Source: Geothrix sp.
Lineage (GTDB): Bacteria; Acidobacteriota; Holophagae; Holophagales; Holophagaceae
Reading direction: 5' to 3'
NCBI GenBank assembly: GCA_019449415.1
Contig: JAGRPP010000023.1
Coordinates: 202,937-266,936 of the forward strand
DNA: 64,000 nucleotides
The translations under genes and the position numbers were made by a program. Under the pieces are notes generated by a model, which saw only the letters and a program-made list of their open reading frames with translations, made no database searches and was not told the DNA's origin. This document shows positions 58,582 to 64,000 of the stretch, in pieces. Positions within the stretch are counted from its first letter, which is position 1. Every line of letters begins with the position of its first letter.

Positions 58582-59312
58582 GGCCGCAGGACGGCGGCTT
58601 CCAGCCGGTGGTACAGGGCCAGCAGGGAGCAGCTGAGCCAGAGGTTCATGGCCCCTCCCAGCAGGTTGAAGAGCCAGAAGGCGGGATGCTTCAGCCGCAG
58701 CAGGGCGCTGGGCCCCAGGTCGGGATCCGCCGTGGGGAGCAGCCGCTCCAGGCTCCAGCCCGCGGCGACCTGATAGACCAGGGCCACCAGCATCATGGCC
58801 AGCACGGCCTGTACGATCCGCGGCCAGTGGCGGACCATCGAGGCCTGGCTCCAGCGGAGGGCCGCCAGCGGTGCCTCTCCGCGGAGGAGCATGCGCATGG
58901 GCGCCCAGCCGAACAGGGTGAGGATCACGATGCCCGGCACCAGGAAGAGCAGCAGCCCGAGCCCGATGACCACGCTGAGGCCGAGGCGGACGAGGAAGGC
59001 CAGGGCCCAGCGGCGATCGAAGCCTTCCCGCCAGCCGGCGGCCGGGTTGCCGGGGGTGTCCAAGGTCTCGGCGTCCAGCCGGGCCTGCAGCTTCGGCACG
59101 AAGTACATCTCCAGGGGAAGGAGGCCCGCGAAGCCGAAGATCGGCTGGGTCAGCAGGCTGGGCGTCGCTCCGGCCGCCAGTTCCAGGGCGGGCCCCAGCT
59201 GGGCCAGCACCATGGCCAGCAGGACTAGGCCAAAGGCGAGCCAGGGGTGACGGAGGAGGAGGGTCACCCCTTCGCGGAGGGCGCCGAGGTGGGATGGCAG
59301 GGGCGTTCGCAT
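58578..59312 (-). CDS. Polytopic membrane protein, unknown
   Basis: A 244-residue protein with about five hydrophobic segments, among them WLAFGLVLLAMVLAQLG, LSVVIGLGLLLFLVPGIVILTLFG and FWLFNLLGGAMNLWLSCSLLALY. The central VPGIVILTLFGWAPMRMLL resembles the YciC/DUF975-like membrane proteins, whose role is unclear. The start at 59312 begins with a basic, signal-anchor-like end. It is divergent from the AlgH-like gene. Confidence 0.7.
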   Translation of the reverse strand: MRTPLPSHLGALREGVTLLLRHPWLAFGLVLLAMVLAQLGPALELAAGATPSLLTQPIFGFAGLLPLEMYFVPKLQARLDAETLDTPGNPAAGWREGFDRRWALAFLVRLGLSVVIGLGLLLFLVPGIVILTLFGWAPMRMLLRGEAPLAALRWSQASMVRHWPRIVQAVLAMMLVALVYQVAAGWSLERLLPTADPDLGPSALLRLKHPAFWLFNLLGGAMNLWLSCSLLALYHRLEAAVLRP

Positions 59313-59368
59313 CCTTCCAGGCTATCCGGGCTCCTGGACCGGGGCGGTGGGCTATCATCATCGGCATC

Positions 59369-59881
59369 ATGACGCCCGAAGCTCCTTGTCTCCTGGTGGC
59401 CAGCCCCGCGCTGTTGGATCCCAACTTCCTCCATGCGGTGGTGCTCGTCGTGGAGCACGACGAGGAAGGCGCCCTGGGGCTGGTGCTGAACCGTCCCCTG
59501 CCGTTGTCCCTGGCCCAGGTCTGCGAAGAGGGCGGCATGGCCTATGAGGGCTCCGCCGAGGCCAGTGCCTGGCGGGGCGGACCGGTGGATCCCCAGCGGG
59601 GCATCCTCCTGGTGCAGGGCGGCCTGCCCGAAGAGGAGGACACGGTGGTGGACCTCACGCACTTCGTGAGCCATCGCAAGGATCTGCTGGAAGCCCTGCT
59701 GGGAGATCCCACGGCCCGGTACCGCCTGTTCCTGGGCTACGCCGGCTGGAGCGCCGGCCAGCTGGATCAGGAGCTCGAGCTGGGGGCCTGGACCCGGCGC
59801 CCCGTGGTGTCCGAGTGGCTGCTGCATCCCGATCCCACCGGACTCTGGCAGGTGGCACTGGGCAGCGAGACCAGCGGGTGA
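59369..59881 (+). CDS. YqgE/AlgH family protein (UPF0301)
   Basis: A 170-residue member of the YqgE/AlgH family. The start PCLLVASPALLDPNFLHAVVLVVEHDEEGALGLVLNRPL and the middle WRGGPVDPQRGILLVQGG are diagnostic, and LFLGYAGWSAGQLDQEL closes the core. Some members affect alginate or other gene expression, but the molecular role is unknown. A TATCAT sequence occurs just upstream. No typical ribosome binding site is visible. Confidence 0.9.
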   Translation: MTPEAPCLLVASPALLDPNFLHAVVLVVEHDEEGALGLVLNRPLPLSLAQVCEEGGMAYEGSAEASAWRGGPVDPQRGILLVQGGLPEEEDTVVDLTHFVSHRKDLLEALLGDPTARYRLFLGYAGWSAGQLDQELELGAWTRRPVVSEWLLHPDPTGLWQVALGSETSG

Positions 59882-59984
59882 CCTGAAGGAAGGCCCGCCT
59901 CTGGCCTGGCGAGCGGCTCCGGGCCCGTGTGCCTGGGTTATGCCCGCATCAATCTTTTTTATGTTGGATGGATGGCCTATTAAA

Positions 59985-60014
59985 TTGACTTAGAATCCAG
60001 GACTTTATTGCATA
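59985..60014 (+). promoter_or_regulatory. Possible sigma-70 promoter for amt-glnB
   Basis: TTGACT at 59985-59990 with TGCATA at 60009-60014, 18 nt apart, in the AT-rich leader of amt. The -10 match is poor. I looked for a -24/-12 sigma-54 promoter in the 165 nt before amt and did not find one. Confidence 0.3.
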
Positions 60015-60046
60015 GGTTGGATCCGCACGCTTTTTCGGAGGAACCG

Positions 60047-61369
60047 ATGACCTGGAAGCGATCCCTTCCGCTCGCCGCCATCCTGGGTGCGGGGCTTCCC
60101 CTGGCCGCCGGGACCGCCGGTCCGGTGAACGACACGGGCACCACGGCGTGGATGCTGACCTCCACCACCCTGGTGCTGCTGATGGTGCCGGGGCTGGCCA
60201 TGTTCTACGGTGGGCTGGTCCGGACCAAGAATGTCCTCGGCACCATGATGCATTCGTTCTCGGCCATGGCCGTGGTGGGCGTCCTTTGGACGGTGGTGGG
60301 CTACGCCCTCAGCTTCGGGCCCAACGCCCTGGGCGGCCTTATCGGCTGGAGCCGCGGGCTGGTCCTCCTCCGCAGCATCGACCACACGATCCTTCCGGCG
60401 GGGGTGCCCGAGTACGCCTTCGCCATGTTCCAAGGCAAGTTCGCCATCATCACGCCCGCCCTGATCGCCGGGGCCGTGGCGGAGCGGATCTCGTTCCGGG
60501 GCTGGGTGGCCTTCATCACGCTCTGGGTGCTCTTCGTGTACTGCCCGCTCTGCCACTGGGTGTGGGCCTCGGATGGCTACTTCTTCAACCTCGGGGCCAA
60601 GGGGGCCATCGATTTCGCCGGCGGCACGGTGGTGCACATCTCCTCGGGCGTGGCCGGCCTGGCCCTGGCCCTGTTCCTGGGGGCCCGCCACGGCTACCCG
60701 AAGACCGCCATGGCCCCCAACAACCTGACCTTCACCCTGATCGGCGCGGGCCTTCTGTGGGTGGGCTGGTTCGGCTTCAACGCGGGCTCGTCTATCGCCT
60801 CGAACCTGGAGACCGCCCGGGCCCTCACGGTCACGCAGGTGGCGGCGGCCGCGGGCGCCCTCACCTGGGTGCTGATTGAGACCATCCGCGAGGACAAGCC
60901 CACGAGCCTGGGCATGGCCTCGGGCATCCTCGCGGGCCTAGTGGTCATCACGCCCGCGGCCGGCGTGGTCCAGGTGGGCGGGGCCCTGGCCCTCGGCGCC
61001 ATCGCCGCCTGCACCTGCTACGGCATGATCATGCTGAAGAACCGATTGGGCTACGACGACTCCCTGGATGCCTTCGGAATCCACGGGACCGGCGGCATCG
61101 TCGGGGCCCTGGGCCTCACCTTCTTCATCCGGGATTCCTGGTGGGCCGAAGCCGCCGCCAAGTCCCCAGGCTGGGGCGTCCTGGCCCAGCTGAAGGTCCA
61201 GGCCTTCGCGGTGGGCGCCACCATCGTGTTCTCCGTGGTCATAACGCTCCTCATCGCCTGGCTGGTGGAAAAGGTCGTCGGTTTCCGCGTGGCCGAGTCG
61301 GTGGAGAAGACCGGCCTCGACCACGAGATCCACGGGGAACGCGCCTACGGGCTGAACAATCTCAACTAG
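60047..61369 (+). CDS. amt: Ammonium transporter Amt
   Basis: A 440-residue ammonium channel with a signal peptide and about 11 helices. The family signatures are MVPGLAMFYGGLVRTKN in the second helix and DFAGGTVVHISSGVAGLALALF with the first pore histidine. GIHGTGGIVGALG has the second pore histidine. GGAGG precedes the ATG at 60047. The P-II gene follows after 40 nt, the standard pairing in which P-II blocks the channel when nitrogen is plentiful. The C-terminal tail EKTGLDHEIHGERAYGLNN is normal. Confidence 0.97.
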   Translation: MTWKRSLPLAAILGAGLPLAAGTAGPVNDTGTTAWMLTSTTLVLLMVPGLAMFYGGLVRTKNVLGTMMHSFSAMAVVGVLWTVVGYALSFGPNALGGLIGWSRGLVLLRSIDHTILPAGVPEYAFAMFQGKFAIITPALIAGAVAERISFRGWVAFITLWVLFVYCPLCHWVWASDGYFFNLGAKGAIDFAGGTVVHISSGVAGLALALFLGARHGYPKTAMAPNNLTFTLIGAGLLWVGWFGFNAGSSIASNLETARALTVTQVAAAAGALTWVLIETIREDKPTSLGMASGILAGLVVITPAAGVVQVGGALALGAIAACTCYGMIMLKNRLGYDDSLDAFGIHGTGGIVGALGLTFFIRDSWWAEAAAKSPGWGVLAQLKVQAFAVGATIVFSVVITLLIAWLVEKVVGFRVAESVEKTGLDHEIHGERAYGLNNLN

Positions 61370-61409
61370 GCTCGACTAGGCTCAACTTTGGCTGGACCAG
61401 GAGGATCCG

Positions 61410-61751
61410 ATGAAGCTCATCACCGCCATCATCCCCGAAGAGAAGCTCGACGAGGTTCGCGAGGCCCTGATCGAAGCGGAGATCGAACGGATCACCGTCT
61501 CCCGGGTCAGCGGCCACGGGCGCCAGCAGGAGATCGTGGTCCAGCGGGGCAAGAAGGTCGTGCCGAACCTGATCCCCAAGATCCAGATCACCATCGCCTG
61601 CAACGACGACTTCGAAGGCATCACCGTGGACACCATCATCCGCACGGCCCGCCATGGCGCGGGCGAGGTGGGGGACGGGAAGATCTTCGTCCAGGATCTG
61701 AAGGAGTGCATCCGCATCCGCACCGGCGAGCGGGGCGGCCAGGCCATCTGA
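61410..61751 (+). CDS. glnB: P-II nitrogen regulatory protein with altered T-loop
   Basis: A 113-residue P-II family protein (GlnB/GlnK). It has the start MKLITAIIPEEKLDEVREAL and the end GDGKIFVQDLKECIRIRTGERGG. The T-loop is short: after GHGRQ come QEIVVQRGKKVV, where classical proteins carry KGHTxxYRGxEY with Tyr51. The tyrosine that is uridylylated in proteobacteria is absent, so regulation by GlnD is unlikely; ATP/ADP and 2-oxoglutarate sensing may remain. AGGAGG precedes the ATG. The gene is 40 nt after amt. Confidence 0.93.
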   Translation: MKLITAIIPEEKLDEVREALIEAEIERITVSRVSGHGRQQEIVVQRGKKVVPNLIPKIQITIACNDDFEGITVDTIIRTARHGAGEVGDGKIFVQDLKECIRIRTGERGGQAI

Positions 61752-61844
61752 GGACTTCGCGCCAGGCCGTATTCATTGTTTGCGGAAAATAGATCTATGA
61801 AACCTCCAGTCGCCCCGCCCACAATCGGCGGCAAGGAGGCATCC

Positions 61845-62051
61845 ATGTCCGGCATCTACAAGAAGGTCGAGATCGTCGGCACCTCTCCGGTCAGCTTCGC
61901 CGAGGCGGTGAAGCAGGCTGTGGAGGAGGCCGGGAAGTCCATTCGCCACATGGCCTGGTTCGAGGTGGTCGAGCAGCGGGGCCGCATCCAGGACGGCAAG
62001 GTCGCCGAGTTCCAGGTGACGATCCAGATCGGGTTCAAGCTCGAGCGCTGA
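61845..62051 (+). CDS. Dodecin, flavin-binding storage protein
   Basis: A 68-residue dodecin: KKVEIVGTSPVSFAEAVKQAVEEAGKSIRHMAWFEVVEQRGRI with the conserved Trp that stacks on the flavin, then EFQVTIQIGFKLER. The protein assembles as a dodecamer that binds riboflavin-type ligands and limits photochemical damage. AAGGAGG lies 6 nt before the ATG. It is 93 nt after glnB and may be independent. Confidence 0.93.
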   Translation: MSGIYKKVEIVGTSPVSFAEAVKQAVEEAGKSIRHMAWFEVVEQRGRIQDGKVAEFQVTIQIGFKLER

Positions 62052-62107
62052 GCCTGTCCAGGTTTGAGGGGACCTTCTTCCTGCATGGCTCGGGTTAGCC
62101 TCGGGCC

Positions 62108-63517
62108 ATGCGGAGCATCGTGTGGTTCCGGGGCAAGGACCTGCGGGTGGCGGATCACGGTCCGCTGGCGGAGGCCGCGGCCACGGGCGGAGTGATCCCG
62201 CTGTTCGTGCTGGACCCCTTCTTCTTCGCGCCGGAGCGGGCCCGGGAACTGCCCCACCGGATGCAGTTCCTGCTGGAATCGCTGAAGGCGCTGGAGGCCG
62301 ACCTCGCTCGGCTGGGTTCGCGCCTACTGGTGGTGCCCGGGCGCAGCGTGGAGGTGGTGCCGCGGCTGGCGGCCCGGTGGCGGGCGGATCGGGTCCTGGC
62401 CCACCGCTGGGTGGAGCCCTTCGGCCGGGAGCGAGATCGCCGGGTGGGCGAGGCCCTGGCGCGCCAGGCCACCGGATTCCGCCTGTTCGAGGGGGAGACC
62501 CTGCTGCCGCCGGGGTCCGTACGGAATGGGCAGGGGGGCCCGTTCCGGGTGTTCACGCCCTTCTGCAAGGCCAGCATGGCCCGGATGGATCTTCCGCTAA
62601 TTCAAAATTTGCATTCAAAACTTCCCCCGCTTCCCGAGGGGGTTGCCGCCGATGAGGTTCCCATCCCGGCCCTGGCCGACCTGGGGATCGAGGCGAACCC
62701 GGGGCTTCTGCGAGGGGGCGAGGAGGCGGCTCGGGATCGCTTGCGGGCCTTCCTGGCCGGGCCTCTGGCGAACTACGGCACGGACCGGGACCGCATGGAC
62801 CGGCCCGGGACCTCGCGGCTCAGCGCTGATCTGAAGTTCGGCACCCTCTCGGTTCGGGCCGTCTGGCAGGCAGTGGCGGCGAGCGGCCAGGGCGAATCTG
62901 CGCGGCGCTTCCTCAATGAGCTGCTTTGGCGCGAGTTCAGCCACCACCTGCTGTGGGAATGGCCGGAGCTGCTGGAACGACCCTTCCGCACGGAGTTCCA
63001 GGCCTTCCCCTGGCGGGAGGACGAGGCGGCCTGGGAGGCCTGGACGGCGGGCCGCACGGGGTATCCCGTAGTCGATGCCGCCGCCCGGCAGCTGAAGGCC
63101 GAGGGGTTCGTCCACAACCGGGCCCGCATGGTGGCCGCCAGCTTCCTGGCCAAGCACCTGCTGCTGGACTACCGGCGTGGCGAAGCGCACTACCTGGCCT
63201 GGCTCGCCGATGGCGATTGGGCCGCCAACAATGCGGGCTGGCAGTGGAGCGCGGGCTGTGGCTGCGACGCCCAGCCCTGGTTCCGCATCTTCAATCCCAC
63301 CGCCCAGGGATTGAAGTTCGATCCGGATGGCGCCTATGTGAAGCGCTGGGTGCCTGAGCTGGCCGGGCTCCCGGCCGCCCTCGTCCATGAACCCTGGAAG
63401 GCGCCCGCGGCGCTCCGCGGAAGGCTGGACTACCCCGAGCCGATCGTGGATCACGCCTGGGCCCGGCAGCGGTTCCTCGCGGTGGCGAAAGGGCACCTGG
63501 GACGCGAGGCGCCCTGA
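62108..63517 (+). CDS. phrB: Deoxyribodipyrimidine photolyase
   Basis: A 469-residue photolyase/cryptochrome family protein. The N-terminal antenna domain starts IVWFRGKDLRVADHGPLAEA. The FAD domain has GTSRLSADLKFGTLS, LNELLWREFSHHLL, RTGYPVVDAAARQL, HNRARMVAASFLAKHLL and GDWAANNAGWQW, which carry the FAD and lesion contacts. It repairs UV-induced pyrimidine dimers with blue light and reduced FAD. The ATG at 62108 places the antenna strand at the N terminus; no strong ribosome binding site is visible. Ferredoxin follows directly and could supply electrons, but this is a guess. Confidence 0.95.
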   Translation: MRSIVWFRGKDLRVADHGPLAEAAATGGVIPLFVLDPFFFAPERARELPHRMQFLLESLKALEADLARLGSRLLVVPGRSVEVVPRLAARWRADRVLAHRWVEPFGRERDRRVGEALARQATGFRLFEGETLLPPGSVRNGQGGPFRVFTPFCKASMARMDLPLIQNLHSKLPPLPEGVAADEVPIPALADLGIEANPGLLRGGEEAARDRLRAFLAGPLANYGTDRDRMDRPGTSRLSADLKFGTLSVRAVWQAVAASGQGESARRFLNELLWREFSHHLLWEWPELLERPFRTEFQAFPWREDEAAWEAWTAGRTGYPVVDAAARQLKAEGFVHNRARMVAASFLAKHLLLDYRRGEAHYLAWLADGDWAANNAGWQWSAGCGCDAQPWFRIFNPTAQGLKFDPDGAYVKRWVPELAGLPAALVHEPWKAPAALRGRLDYPEPIVDHAWARQRFLAVAKGHLGREAP

Positions 63518-63523
63518 TACAGT
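63518..63523 (+). promoter_or_regulatory. Possible -10 box TACAGT-GG
   Basis: TACAGT followed by GG immediately after the photolyase stop codon, 53 nt before the ferredoxin start. One of the seven TAnAnT-GG boxes. Confidence 0.3.
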
Positions 63524-63576
63524 GGAGGGGGCCCATGCCCCTTATCTCGATTGCTTTATTTACTTACGGGTATTCC

Positions 63577-63858
63577 ATGCACACCATCCGATTCGACGGC
63601 AAGAAACCCGGAACCGCGGACTGCGAGCAGGAGACCGCCCTCCTGGCGGCCAGCACCCGGGCAGGCGTGCCGCTGCCCCACCGCTGCGGCGGCCATGCAC
63701 GCTGCGGGACCTGTCTCGTGACCGTGGTGGAGGGTGCGGAGCACCTGAGCGAGAAGGGCGCCATCGAAACCAGGGTGCTGGGCGTGCTCAAGGCCGGGGC
63801 CGACCAGCGCCTCGCCTGCCAGACCTGGGCGAAGGGCGATGTGAGCGTGAAGTACTAG
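63577..63858 (+). CDS. 2Fe-2S ferredoxin
   Basis: A 93-residue ferredoxin. Three cluster cysteines are in RCGGHARCGTC (C-x5-C-x2-C, the adrenodoxin-type spacing), and the fourth is in LACQTW near the end. The ATG at 63577 (MHTIRFDGKK) fits the family; an upstream ATG at 63535 would add 14 residues. Its partner is unknown. The insertion sequence begins only a few bases after its stop codon. Confidence 0.9.
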   Translation: MHTIRFDGKKPGTADCEQETALLAASTRAGVPLPHRCGGHARCGTCLVTVVEGAEHLSEKGAIETRVLGVLKAGADQRLACQTWAKGDVSVKY

Positions 63859-63865
63859 CCTCTGC

Positions 63866-64000
63866 CTAGCTGTCGTTGCCAACGAGGTTGTTCAGCCTTG
63901 TGACTGGGGGCTGACCACCTAAGGCCGAATGGGGCCTGTGGTGATTGTAGAAGTGGAGCCAGGCGGCGAGCGCCTGGTTCCGTTCGTCTGAACTCTGCCA
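63866..64000 (-). mobile_element. IS481-like transposase, C-terminal part (IS runs off the window)
   Basis: On the minus strand, 44 codons are read from the window edge to a TAG at 63866-63868: WLHFYNHHRPHSALGGQPP and then TRLNNLVGNDS. This is the C terminus of the DDE domain of IS481-type transposases, including the last catalytic helix region. The stop codon lies in CTAG (63866-63869), and TGTCGTTGCC begins at 63871, like an IS481 terminal repeat. The element inserted just after the ferredoxin gene, which seems intact. The subfamily is not certain; IS3 has a similar end. Confidence 0.82.

Noticed and set aside
59882..60046. Sigma-54 promoter before amt-glnB
   Set aside because: Expected for nitrogen genes and rpoN is in the window, but no TGGCAC-N5-TTGC-like pair was found.

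Overview
The window looks like a piece of chromosome from a GC-rich, Gram-negative bacterium. Holophagae-type Acidobacteriota (Geothrix/Holophaga relatives) fit best. The supporting signs are large Ser/Thr kinases with TPR tails, a CadC-like winged-helix membrane regulator, a secreted undecaheme cytochrome c fused to a membrane cytochrome b (CbcL-like, as in metal reducers), the futalosine menaquinone gene mqnC, and an LPS-export gene next to rpoN and hpf. The lineage is inferred from gene content only; no rRNA or tRNA gene was seen.

Layout. 1-6.7 kb: end of a GNAT acetyltransferase gene, an alcohol dehydrogenase, a kinase-TPR protein, a secreted protein, a winged-helix regulator and a TPR protein. 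6.9-11.4 kb: small membrane and hypothetical genes (DUF3309, two SnoaL-like proteins, DUF2188, DinB-like, TspO). 11.5-14.8 kb: pyrC and guaB, separated by an inverted-repeat cassette carrying a GxxExxY nuclease-like gene. 14.9-24.6 kb: TonB-like protein, an orphan peptide-type ABC ATPase, a DUF465 protein, hutI, a degenerate transpeptidase-like protein, a GIY-YIG protein, rpe, an amidohydrolase and a methylmalonyl-CoA-mutase-type large subunit. 24.7-27.3 kb: three c-type cytochrome genes. 27.4-33.7 kb, minus strand: probable operon coaE-tldD (one fused ORF), macro domain, pmbA, methyltransferase, phosphoglucomutase. 33.8-46.1 kb, plus strand: accA, recJ, an LptC/LptA-like protein, a large BNR-repeat protein, lptB, rpoN, hpf, a zinc-ribbon protein, mqnC and a lipoprotein. 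46.1-52.9 kb: a type III restriction-modification island (XRE regulator, Mod, Res) invaded by repeats and a second GxxExxY gene. 52.9-64 kb: a second kinase-TPR protein, purK, a MoaB/MogA protein, an AlgH-like protein, amt-glnB, dodecin, photolyase and a 2Fe-2S ferredoxin. The window ends inside an IS481-like transposase gene.

The most unusual material is a set of three unrelated inverted-repeat families (A at 12.9-13.3 kb, B at 17.2 kb, C at 46.1 and 49.0-49.9 kb). The arms of each are built of 9- or 10-nt direct sub-repeats. Families A and C each bracket a 130-codon GxxExxY (PDDEXK-like) gene, while B and one C copy are empty. I suggest these are related cassettes in which the nuclease-like protein and the repeats belong together. 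In the type III locus, two copies of one 15-bp palindrome sit 16 and 17 nt upstream of the divergent XRE and mod start codons, which points to a controller-type circuit. The 3' end of mod is duplicated downstream with nearly every degenerate codon changed.
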